A stretch of DNA of 64,000 nucleotides from Micromonosporaceae bacterium KJ-029 (GTDB lineage Bacteria; Actinomycetota; Actinomycetes; Mycobacteriales; Micromonosporaceae). Under the pieces are notes generated by a model. It saw nothing but the letters and a program-made list of their open reading frames with translations, ran no database searches and was not told where the DNA came from. The stretch is taken from assembly GCA_005402585.1 (NCBI GenBank), contig BIFP01000003.1, positions 1-64,000 of the forward strand, written 5' to 3'. Shown here in pieces: positions 25,823-35,900 of the stretch (positions within the stretch are counted from its first letter, which is position 1; each line of letters starts with the position of its first letter). Made by a program: the position numbers and the translations under genes.

Positions 25823-26267
25823 CCACCCGAGGCTACCGTGCTTCGTGCCGGCGGTGCACGGTACGGAGGCGTCGACAGGCAGCCCGGAATGCGATCAGGA
25901 CCGGTCGCCGTCACGGGAGAACCAGCGACGAATCGCTGTTGATCTGGTCGGGATGGCCGGATTCGAACAAGCACATTCGCTTATCGGGAAAGGCTTTATC
26001 GACGCCAACAGCCGCCTGGTCATCGCGGCTGGGATACTGTGGCGCACATCACAAAGCGGCAGGCCCGAAACCGAGCCCGACTGACGTCTTTCTCTTGCCG
26101 AAAGCCTCTATTGAGGGTCCTGGTGTGGCGCTGGAGCGCGGTAACGCGTCCCCCTCTACCTCGCCTAGGGGCCGGCCATTGTCTTGGCAGAATCGACCTC
26201 TGAGCGCTGTTGATATTGCGCATCGGCCGCTGGTCCGACCGCCGGGGCCGGTAATACGGTCGGCCGC
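25823..26267. other. gene-free region containing a tRNA-Pro-like 3' end
   Basis: 445 bp without a convincing gene. Apart from the tRNA fragment at 25945-25968 it holds only short ORFs with no recognisable features. Confidence 0.5.
25945..25968 (-). repeat. tRNA-Pro 3'-end fragment, possible attachment site remnant
   Basis: Read on the minus strand the segment is TTCGAATCCGGCCATCCCGA followed by CCA: T-loop TTCGAAT, 3' T-stem CCGGC, acceptor CATCCCG, discriminator A and CCA. Actinobacterial tRNA-Pro begins CGGGATG, which pairs exactly with this acceptor strand. The 5' part of a tRNA is absent: the T-stem partner fails and no D or anticodon arm occurs upstream. Displaced tRNA 3' ends are the usual att scars of integrative elements. 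Confidence 0.55.
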
Positions 26268-27500
26268 ATGCCCGAACGGACCGTGTTGGAACTGAGGCCT
26301 TACCGGGACGCCCTCGCGCTACCGGGGTTGCGTCCCCTTCTGCTGGTCGCGGTCCTGGCCCGGGTGCCGGTGGCCGCCACGGCGGTGGTGATGACGCTGC
26401 ACGTGCTCGATCTGGGCCACGGCTATTTCGCCGCCGGACTGGTCGGGGCGACGATAACGGTCGGTTCGGCGCTCGGCGCACCACTGCTGGGCAGGCTGGT
26501 CGACCGCCGTGGCCTGCGGCCGATGCTGCTGCTGACCACGGCGGTCTCGGCGCTGTTCTGGGCGACGGCGCCGGTCCTGCCGTACCCGGTGCTGCTCGGC
26601 ACCGCTTTCGTCGGCGGGCTGCTCGCCCTCCCGGTCTTCTCCGTGGTCCGGCAGTCGATCGCCGCGCTGGTCCCGCCGACCCACCGTCGTCAGGCGTACG
26701 CGCTGGACTCGATGTCGGTCGAGGTCAGCTTCATGATCGGGCCGGCGGGGGCGGTGGCCCTGGCCACCGGTGTCTCGCCCACCCTGACCATGTACGCCGT
26801 CGGCGGCGGCATCGTGCTGGCCGGACTCACCCTGCTGGTGCTCAACCCACCGACCCGGGCCTGGGACGAGGAGACGACTTCGGCGCAGCCGGTGCCCCGC
26901 CGGCAGTGGCTGACCCCACGGCTGCTCGGGCTGCTCGCCGGTGGTGCGGCCAGCACGCTGGTAATCGCCGGCACCGATGTGGCGGTGGTGGCGGTGCTGC
27001 GTGACGCCGGTCAGGTCGACTGGACCGGTGTGGTGCTGGCCCTCTGGGCCTCGTACTCGTTGGTCGGCGGCTTCACTTACGGTGCGCTGTCCCGCCCGGT
27101 GCCGTCGCTGAGCCTTACCGTGGTGCTTGGTCTGGTCACCATTCCGGTCGGTCTGGGCAGCGGCGAATGGTGGCTGCTGGCCCTGGCGCTGCTGCCGTCC
27201 GGAGCGCTCACGGCGCCGACCGTAGCCGCCACCGCCGACGCGGTGAGCCGGCTAATGCCTGCGAGCGTACGGGGTGAGGCGATGGGCATGCACGGCTCGG
27301 CGATGACGGTGGGGCTGGCGCTCGGCGCCCCGCTGGCCGGGGCGGTGATCGATGCCACCGCGCCGGCCTGGGGCTTCGCCGCGACGGGCCTGCTCGGCGC
27401 GTTGATCGCGCTGGCGGTGCTGCCGACCGGGTTGCGTCACCGGAGATCTGCCGCCGCCACCGTTGCTCCCACACCCGATTCTGCTCCCGTCCGATCGTGA
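26268..27500 (+). CDS. MFS transporter
   Basis: A 410-residue twelve-helix major facilitator. Between TM2 and TM3 is the signature GRLVDRRGLRPMLLLT; TM5 carries MIGPAGAVALATGV, as in drug-efflux members. The last residues are a Pro/Ser-rich tail. It precedes the methyltransferase, desaturase and megasynthase genes and is a plausible exporter for their product, although it has no shared transcript with them. Confidence 0.9.
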   Translation: MPERTVLELRPYRDALALPGLRPLLLVAVLARVPVAATAVVMTLHVLDLGHGYFAAGLVGATITVGSALGAPLLGRLVDRRGLRPMLLLTTAVSALFWATAPVLPYPVLLGTAFVGGLLALPVFSVVRQSIAALVPPTHRRQAYALDSMSVEVSFMIGPAGAVALATGVSPTLTMYAVGGGIVLAGLTLLVLNPPTRAWDEETTSAQPVPRRQWLTPRLLGLLAGGAASTLVIAGTDVAVVAVLRDAGQVDWTGVVLALWASYSLVGGFTYGALSRPVPSLSLTVVLGLVTIPVGLGSGEWWLLALALLPSGALTAPTVAATADAVSRLMPASVRGEAMGMHGSAMTVGLALGAPLAGAVIDATAPAWGFAATGLLGALIALAVLPTGLRHRRSAAATVAPTPDSAPVRS

Positions 27501-27616
27501 TCTAGACCCCCGGCCCCCGGCCTGACGGATTCCCACGCGCCCCGACCCGGGTGCTGCCGGCGCGGTCCGGCCTGGCGTTGGTTCCGGTGCGGCCAGCCGC
27601 CGGACCGCAGCGCCGG

Positions 27617-28363
27617 TCAGCGGCGGATCAGTGCGAAGACACCCCAGCCCAGGTACTCGCGTCGGTAGCGGACGTGGCGCAGTGGGTCGTCGGTCAGCTC
27701 CTGTCGCAACTCGCCGGCGAGCGGGTCGTCCGGGTTGGCGTCCAACCAGCGGCGCAGGTTGAGCCAGTGCGCCGCCCCGTAGCGGTCCCAGCTGTCCTGG
27801 TCGGCCAGCACCATCTCGACCAGGTCCCAGCCCTGGTCGCCGAAGAGCCGGACCAGGCCGGGCAGGTCCCGGAAGTCCTCCCGGGTCGTGGCGTGGCAGC
27901 CCTCGATGGTCTCCTGGTCGGGCGGGTCGATCCGCCAGTAGGGCTCGCCGACCAGCGCGATGCCGCCCGGACGCAACCCCCGGGCCAGGATCTCCAGCGT
28001 GCCGGCGACGCCGCCGCCGATCCAGGTGGCACCGACGCAGGCCGCCACGTCGACCGGCTTGTCGGGTACGTGGGACGCGGCGTCGCCGTGAACGAAGCTG
28101 ACCCGCCCGGCCACGCCCAGCTCGACGGCCCGGTCACGGGCGGCGGCGACGAAGGCGGTGCTGATGTCGACGCCGGTGCCGACGACGCCGTGGTCGCGGG
28201 CCCAGGTGCAGAGCAGCTCGCCCTTGCCGCTGCACAGGTCGAGAATCGACGTCCCCGGCGGCAGTTTCAGCACCCGGCCCAGGGTGGCCAGCTTGCCGGC
28301 ATCGAACGGGTTGAGGATACGCAGGTCACCCTCGCGGATGACGAAGCTACGTGGTAGGTCCAT
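27617..28363 (-). CDS. class I SAM-dependent methyltransferase
   Basis: A 248-residue enzyme with a clear SAM-binding motif I (ILDLCSGKGELLCTWA), motif II region GTGVDISTAFVAAAR and FVHGDAASHV. The middle, ACVGATWIGGGVAGTLEILA, is typical of small-molecule methyltransferases. The ATG at 28361-28363 was chosen because homology begins at MDLPRSFVIREGDLRILNPF. It lies between the exporter and the desaturase/megasynthase genes, and so could tailor their product; alternatively it is unrelated, being on the other strand. Confidence 0.85.
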   Translation of the reverse strand: MDLPRSFVIREGDLRILNPFDAGKLATLGRVLKLPPGTSILDLCSGKGELLCTWARDHGVVGTGVDISTAFVAAARDRAVELGVAGRVSFVHGDAASHVPDKPVDVAACVGATWIGGGVAGTLEILARGLRPGGIALVGEPYWRIDPPDQETIEGCHATTREDFRDLPGLVRLFGDQGWDLVEMVLADQDSWDRYGAAHWLNLRRWLDANPDDPLAGELRQELTDDPLRHVRYRREYLGWGVFALIRR

Positions 28364-28626
28364 GGCCGGGCACGGTAGGCGCCCCCGACCGGCCTCCCCA
28401 ACCACATTTTCGGGGCGGGTTCACATGAACGTAAGCATCACTTGTCTCTCGGCTACCGAGTGAGACGTTTCTCCGTGAGCAGGGGCAGTGGTGAGGAAGA
28501 CTGGCACCACGAGCGGTAGTTCGCCTTCTCGGTCGCGCTGCACGACACGGACCGCCTGTGTCTGCCAGATGTCGGCTGGTGCTGAAGCCGGCAACGCGAC
28601 CGGTGTGGCTTACAGGAGTGGAAAGG

Positions 28627-29670
28627 ATGAGCGATACCGATCTTGGCGCCCGCAGCGCGCGCGGCAGCGAGTACGCCGACCTGTCCCGCCTGGTCCGGAA
28701 GGCCGGTCTCCTCGACCGGCGGCCCGGTCGCTACGCGTTGCGCGCGACGGTGGTGCTGGGTTGTCTCGCAGTGGTGGGCGTGGTGTTCGTCCGGCTCGGG
28801 CAGTCGTGGTGGCAGACGGCGGTCGCCGCCGCCGCCGCGGTGCTGCTGGCGCAGTTGGCGTTCCTCGGTCACGACGCCGGGCATCGGCAGATCTTCCGCT
28901 CGCGCCGGGCGAACGACGTGGTCGGCCTGGTCTGCGGCAACCTGTTGACCGGGATCAGTTACGGCTGGTGGGTCGACAAGCACAACCGCCACCATGCCCA
29001 TCCGAACACCGAAGGCCACGATCCCGACATTGCGGTGGCTCCGCTGTCCTTCACGCCGGGTCAGGCCGCGACGCAGCGCGGGCTCCGGGCGCTGTTCGTC
29101 CGGCACCAGGCGGCGCTGTTCTTCCCTCTGCTGCTGTTGGAAGGTCTGCACCTGCACGCCAACAGCGTCCGGGCGGTCGTCGTCGACCGCGGACTCCGAC
29201 ACCGACCAGCCGAGGTCGGCCTGCTCGCCCTGCACCTCGCCGGCTACCTCACGCCCGTGTTCCTGCTCCTGAGCGTTCCGCAGGCGATCGCCTTCATCCT
29301 GATCAACCAGGGCCTGTTCGGCCTTTACCTGGGCAGCTCCTTCGCCCCCAACCACAAGGGGATGCCCATTCTGACCGAGGCCGACAACCTCGATTACCTG
29401 CGCCGACAGGTCCTCACCTCCCGCAACGTCCGCGGCGGCCGTCTCCTCGACGCACTACTCGGTGGGCTCAACTACCAGATCGAACACCACCTGTTCCCCA
29501 GCATGCCGCGACCGAACCTGCGCCACGCCCAGCCGATGGTTCGCCAGTTCTGCGTCGAACATGGCATCTCGTACCACGAAACCACCCTGGCTCAGTCCTG
29601 GGCGCAGGCGCTGGCACACCTTCGAACGATCGGCACCCGACCCAGCCGACCGGAGGATGACACAGGCTAG
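28627..29670 (+). CDS. membrane fatty acid desaturase
   Basis: A 347-residue diiron membrane enzyme that introduces double bonds into fatty acyl chains. The histidine boxes are all present: HDAGH near residue 82, HNRHH near 119 and the QIEHHLFP box near 284, with four to six membrane helices between. The Gln in box three is like front-end/acyl-lipid types. The ATG at 28627 has GAAAGG upstream. It lies 275 bp before the FAAL-started megasynthase in the same direction, so it may supply or modify its fatty acyl starter. Confidence 0.9.
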   Translation: MSDTDLGARSARGSEYADLSRLVRKAGLLDRRPGRYALRATVVLGCLAVVGVVFVRLGQSWWQTAVAAAAAVLLAQLAFLGHDAGHRQIFRSRRANDVVGLVCGNLLTGISYGWWVDKHNRHHAHPNTEGHDPDIAVAPLSFTPGQAATQRGLRALFVRHQAALFFPLLLLEGLHLHANSVRAVVVDRGLRHRPAEVGLLALHLAGYLTPVFLLLSVPQAIAFILINQGLFGLYLGSSFAPNHKGMPILTEADNLDYLRRQVLTSRNVRGGRLLDALLGGLNYQIEHHLFPSMPRPNLRHAQPMVRQFCVEHGISYHETTLAQSWAQALAHLRTIGTRPSRPEDDTG

Positions 29671-29945
29671 GGCCCGTGTCGTTCAAAGGTCGGTCAGTGG
29701 GACAGACGCCGCCATTGGCCGCTGTCGAGGTGAAGCTCCGATTAGAACGGTCTCTCCCTCGACATCTCCGTGAAGTGCAGGCGATCTTCGCCCTCGGCGA
29801 CCGATCTGGCCGTGATGTCGTCACGCACGACGACCGGTCCCTGCGCGTTCCGTCGAGATGCAGGATCGTGCTGCCTCTGCCCACGGCGTAGTCGGAGGTG
29901 CCCCAGATGTCGTGGGTGTAGTTCCAGGGCCACTACCATCCTGCT
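29671..29945 (+). promoter_or_regulatory. leader region of the megasynthase gene
   Basis: 275 bp between desaturase and megasynthase with no gene. No strong Shine-Dalgarno precedes the GTG at 29946, and I found no clear promoter hexamers or terminator, so co-transcription with the desaturase remains possible. Confidence 0.3.
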
Positions 29946-32900
29946 GTGTCGATTGCGACCGGGCCGGGCGCCCGCCGAGGCCTGCTCGACGTGCTCCTCG
30001 ACGCCGCCGACCGAACGCCCGACCAGGTCATCGTGCACGTGCGGGAGGACGGCACCGAGCGTACGGTCAGTTTCCGGCAGCTGCGGGACGAGTCGCTGCG
30101 GGTGGCCGGCGGCTACCGCGCCGCCGGGGTGGCGCCGGGTACGCCCGCGCTCCTGCTCGCCGACGCCGGAGACGACTTTCAACCGATGTTCTGGGGTGCG
30201 CTCGCCGCCGGACTGGTGCCGGTGCCGTTGCCGCCCGAGCCGAGCCGGGTACGGGCGGTCCGGGACCTGCTCTCCGACGCCGTGGTGGTGACCGATGACG
30301 CCACCGCCGCGGCGGCGGACGGGCTGCCCGCGCCGGTGCTGCGGCTGGCCCAGCTGCGCGCCGGGATCCCACCGGACGACCTGCCGACGCCCGCCGGGGA
30401 CGACCTCGCCTTCTTGCAGTTCTCCTCCGGCAGCACCGACGCGCCCCGTGGGGTGGAGCTGACCCACGACAACGTGCTGGCCAACCTGGAACAGGCTCGG
30501 TTGGCCACCGGCGCACGCCCGGACGACGTCCTGGTCACCTGGATGCCGTACTTCCACGACATGGGGCTGATCGGCACCCACCTGGCCCCGCTCGCCGTCG
30601 GCCTCAAGCAGGTACGCATCGGTCCGCTGGCGTTCGCCAAACGTCCAGCCGTCTGGTTCACCACCGCCCACCGGCACCGGGCCACCCTGCTGTCGGCGGC
30701 GAACTTCGCGCTGGCCCTGGCGGTGCGCCGGGTGCCGGCCGAGACTCTCGCCGGACTCGATCTGAGTCCGGTGCGGTGCGTGGTGGTGGGGGCCGAGCCG
30801 ATCTCCGCAGCGGTGTGGCGGTCCTTTGTGGCCCACACCCGCCCGGCGCGGCTCGACCCGGCCGCACTGCGACCGGTGTACGGGCTCGCCGAGGCGACCC
30901 TCGCGGTGACCTTCCCCCCGCCCCGAGAGGTGGCCGCTCCCCTGATGCTGGACCGCGCCGAGTTGAGCCGGGGCCGGGCGGTACCTACGCACCCCGGCCC
31001 GCACGCGGTCGAGCTGATGGACCTGGGCCAGCCGGTGACCGGCTGCGCGGTGCGCATCGTCGATGAACACGGCCGGCCGTTGGCCGAGCAACGCGTCGGC
31101 CAGATCGAGGTGAGCGGCCCGAACGTGGCCCGGGGCTACCACCGGGCGCCGCAGGCCAGCCGGGAGACCTTCGTGGCTGGCTGGCTGCGTACCGGCGACC
31201 TGGGTTTCCTGCGCGACGGGCGGCTCTGTGTCACCGGCCGGGCCAAGGACGTGGTCTTCGTCAACGGCCGGACCTTCCACGCCACGGACCTGGAGTCGGT
31301 GGCCGTTGCCACCCCGGGCCTGCCGGGCGATCTGACCGTGGTGGTCGGCGCCACCGACCCGGGCTCCGGTGGGGAACGAATCGTGGTGTTCGTGCCGTGG
31401 GCCCGCCCGCCGGCCGGGGCGGCCGGGGCGCTCGCGGCGGTTCGGGCTCGGGTCGCCGAGGCCTGTGGCCACGACGAGGTCCGGGTGCTGCCGTTGCCGC
31501 CCGGCGCGTTCGCCCGGACCACCAGCGGGAAGCTACGCCGGCGCCGGATGCGCGACCGGTACCTGGCCGGCGACTTCGCCGACCGGGAGCGGCGCTGGTG
31601 CGCACCGGCCGACCGCATCCCGGCAGACAGTCCGCCGGCCCCCGTCCTTCGGCTGCCGCCCGCCGTCGACGGGCCGTCCCGGCGGGAGCTCGAAGAGCTG
31701 ATCCGGCAGGTCTGGGCCCGGGTGCTGGACCGGGCGCCCGCCGCGATCGGCCTGCATGACCGGTTCCTGGCCATCGGCGGGTCGTCGCTGAAGGCGATGG
31801 AGGTGCTCGCCGGGCTGGAGGACGCCCTGGGCACCACGTTGAACCCGGCGGACCTGCGGGACTGCGCCAGCGTCGCGGCGCTCGCCGACCGGCTGGCCGC
31901 CACCTGGAAGCCGACCGTTCAGGCCACCGCCCGGCCGGTCATCCGACCGGCCGCCGACCCGGCCGTTGACCGCCGCGGCGGCGGGTCAGCGACGGTCGCG
32001 GTGATCGGGATGGCCTGCCGGTTCCCCGGCGCGGACACCCCGGAGGAGTTCTGGCAACGGCTGGTCGACGGCGTCGACGCCGTCGGCCCGATCCCGGCGC
32101 ACCGGTGGACCCCGTCGGGGGACACCGCGCGGTGGGGTTCCTTCCTCGACGACCCGATGCTCTTCGACGCCGGATTCTTCGGTCTCACCGCGCAGGAGGC
32201 CCGACTCACCGACCCGCACGCCCGGCTCTTCCTGGAGATCGGGTACGAGGCCCTGGAACGCGCCGGGTACGCCGGACCTCGCCGGCACGGCCACCGGATC
32301 GGCGTCTTCGCCGCCGTCGGCGAGAGCGCGTACCCGGAACTGCTGGCCGCCGACGGGCCGATCGGCGGGGCGGCGATGCTGGTCGGAAACCTGCGCAACC
32401 TCGTGCCGGCCCGACTGGCGCAGGCACTGGATCTGACCGGGCCGGCGTTGGCGGTGGACACGGCGTGCTCGTCGGCGCTGGTCGCACTGCACCTGGCCGC
32501 CCGCAGCCTGGCCGCCGGGGAGTGTGACGTCGCGCTGGTGGGCGGGGTGAACCTCAACCTCACCGAGACCGGGTACCGGATGCTCGACGCCGCCGAGGCG
32601 CTCTCCCCCACCGGGCGTTGCCGTGCCTTCGACGCCGACGCCGACGGTTTCGTCCCCGGCGAGGGCGGTGCCGCACTGGTGCTCCGCCGGGCCGACGACG
32701 CATACACCGACGGGGACCCGGTGCTCGCCATGGTCGCCGGGACGGCCGTCGGCAACGACGGGCGCTCGCTGAGCCTGCTCGCCCCGAACCCGCACCGGCA
32801 GTGGGAGGTGATCGCGCGCGCCTACCGGGAGGCGGGGATCGACCCGACGGAGGTGTCGTACGTGGAGGCCCACGGCACCGGCACCGAACTCGGCGACCCG

Positions 32901-35900
32901 GTGGAGGTCCGGTCGCTGGCCACGGCGTACCCGCCGCCCGCCAACGGGGTGCCGCGCGGGCTGGGCTCGGTGAAGACCAACCTCGGCCACCTGCTCAACT
33001 CGGCAGGGTTGCCCGCGCTGGTCAAGGTGGTGCTGGCACTGCGGCACCGGTACCTGCCGCCCTCCCTGCACCACGCCCGGCCGTCCGTCCGCTTCGACCT
33101 CGCCAGCGCCGGCTTCGCGGTGGTCTCCGAGGGGCGGCCGTGGACCGCACCCGGCCCGCTGGTCGCCGGAATCAACGGGTTCGGTTTCGGCGGGACGAAT
33201 GCGCACGCGGTCCTGCGGGAGGCCCCGGCCGAGTCGCCGAGCAGCGTCCCGGCCGAACCCGGATGCCACCTGGCCACGCTCACCGCGCACTCGGCGTCGG
33301 CGCTGCGCCAGGCGGCTCGGGAACTCGCCGCACACCTGCGCGCCCACCCGGAACTCACCGAGGCCGAGATCTGCGCCAGCGCCGGTACGGCCCGTGACGA
33401 CGCCCCGTACCGGCTGGCGGTGGTCGTCGACGGGGACCTGGGCGGACGGCTCGACGCCGCCGCCGACACCCTCGCCGACGAGCCGGTCGGCCGGCGGCCC
33501 CGGACCGTGCTCGTCTTCCCGGACGACGGCGCGGCGCTGCCGGCTGCGGCCGTGCGCGACCTGCACGACCGGCTGCCGGTCTTCCGGGATCTGCTGGCCG
33601 AGGCCGCCGCCGCGCCGGTGGCGGGGCGTCAGCTGCTCTCCTGGTGCCTGACCGGCTCGGCACCGGATCCGCAGGTCGCGGGGCCGGTGGCGGTCGCGGT
33701 CGGATTCGCCCTCGCCGGTCAGCTCGCCGCCTGGGGAGTGGTGCCGGACACCACGATCGGGTACGGCGTCGGTGCCCTCGCGGCAGCCGCCGCCCGCGGC
33801 GAACTGGAGCCGGCCGAGGCCGTCCGGCGCGCCGGTGCGACCGCACGACCGGCGGAGCCGGCGTGGCGCGCGGCGCTGCGGCGGTTGCGCCACGACGGGT
33901 ACGACACCGTCGTCGACCTGGGGGCGGGCCGCCGACTGCGGGCCGCGCTGCAGGCCACCGATGATGCTTGCCCCGATCCGGTACGGGTGCTGACGGTGCT
34001 GGACGCCGCGGTGCGGGCGGGTGCCGGCACCGGGGCGCTGCTGGCGGTGGTGGGACGGCTGTGGACCCTCGGTGGACCGCTGGACCGGGCCGCCCTGTAC
34101 GCCGGCCGGCGACGGGTGCCGGTGCCGACGTACCCGTTCCAGCGGCGGTCGTATCCGCCGTCGGCGCCGCCGCAGGCGGCCGTGCCGCTGCACCGGGTCG
34201 CCTGGCGGGAAGCGCCGCTGAGCGCCGGTGATCTGCCGGCCCGGGTACGGCTGCGCGGTCCCGGCCTCGGCAGCGACCTCGCCGACCGGCTCGCCGCCAC
34301 GCTCCAAAATCGGGGCGTCACGGTATCGGCCGCGCCGGAGGCGGGTGACGACCTGGCAGCACCGGAGGTGACCGTGTGGCTGGCCGGGCCCGCGGTCGAT
34401 CCGCCGGACGTGGCCGCCCTCGACACCGCCGTGGCAGGGCAGGTCGAAGCGGTGCGGGCCCTGCTCGACGAGCCGGCCGGGCAGCTCGGCCGGCTGCTGG
34501 TGCTCACCGAGGATGTCCAGGTCACCGGGGCTGCCGAGCAGCCCCGGCCGGTACAGGCGGTGCTGACCGGACTGTGCTGGGCACTGGCCGACGAGCGTCC
34601 CGACCTGCCCATCCGGGTGATCGATCTGTCCAGTGTGGACGATGTGACGGTCCGGGTGGAGTCCGTGTGCCGGGAGTTGTCCGGCTGCCGCCTCGACGAC
34701 GCTGCGGACAGCGGCTCGGGCACCGACGAGCACCCGTTGACCGGGGTGGCCTGGCGGGCCGGACGTCGGCTCAGGCGGCACCTGGTGTCGGCACCGGATC
34801 CGGACGACCGGTCCGGCGACCCCGACGACCGGTGCGGCGAGCCGGCGACCGGACCGCCCGACGGCGTACACGTCATCGTCGGCGGCTGCGGTGGGATCGG
34901 CGCCGAGTTGGCCCGTACTCTCGCCGGTCGGGGCCGCCCCACCCTGCTGCTGGCCGGGCGGTCGGAGCGGGCCCCGGACGGCCTGCTGGCGGAGTTGACC
35001 GAGGCGGGCGCCACCGTGAGCTACCAGCGTTGCGACGTGACCGTGCCGGCCGACGTCGACGCGCTGCTGGCCGGGGTGTCCCGGGTGGAGACCGTCTGGC
35101 ACGCCGCCGGGACGGTACGGATCGGCACCCTGGCGACGAAATCCGTCCCGGACATCCTCGCCGTGCTGGCCCCCAAGGTACGCGGCAGCCACCTGCTGGC
35201 GGAGGCGTTGCGCCGGCACCGCCACGACCGGGCGGCGCTGGTCGGCTTCTCGTCGGTCAGCGCGGTGCTGCCCGGCCTGGCCGGGGCGATCGGCGACTAC
35301 GCGGCAGCCAACGCGTTCCTCGACGCCTTCGCCGCCGCTCAGCGGGCCGCCGGCCGGCCCGCCCAGGCGGTCGGTTTCGCGCCGATCACCGACACCGGCA
35401 TGGCGGCCCGAAGCGGCGCCGTGGCCACGGCGGGCCGTGGCACCGCCGGCGGGTTGGACGTCCGGGCCGCGCTGCGGGCGCTACAGGCCGCCCGGGGTGT
35501 CGACGCCGCCCACCTGGTTGTCGCGGACCTACGCCCGGATCCGGCGACCGTCGCCCCGACCTCCGGCCAGCCGACACCGGGCCGGCCGGAGGTGGACGAG
35601 CTGTCCCGGTTGCTGCGCCGGCTGCTCGCCGAGCCGCTGCACCGCCCGAGCGAGGAGATCGCCGACGACGTCTCGTTCCTCACCCTCGGACTGGACTCGC
35701 TGGCCGCGGTGGACCTGGTCAAACGGTTGGAGGACGAACTCGGCCGGCAACTGCCGGTCACCCTGTTCTTCGAGTACACCACCGTCGCGGCGCTGGCCGG
35801 TCACCTGGCGGAGTCCGGCACCGCTCCGACGGCACCGGCCGACGGGTCCGTGCCTCCGGCTTCTCCCCCGGCGCCGGTGGTGGCGGGGCCACCGCCGCCG

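Noticed and set aside
25945..26030. A complete tRNA gene on the minus strand
   Set aside because: The T-stem cannot pair beyond one base, and no D-arm or anticodon arm exists upstream; only the 3' end is tRNA-like.
31986..35225. A 1,079-codon open frame on the minus strand, antisense to the megasynthase
   Set aside because: Its composition is that of the mirrored GC-rich coding frame (Gln/His/Arg/Gly-rich, no domains). The plus strand has clear KS/AT/KR motifs throughout.
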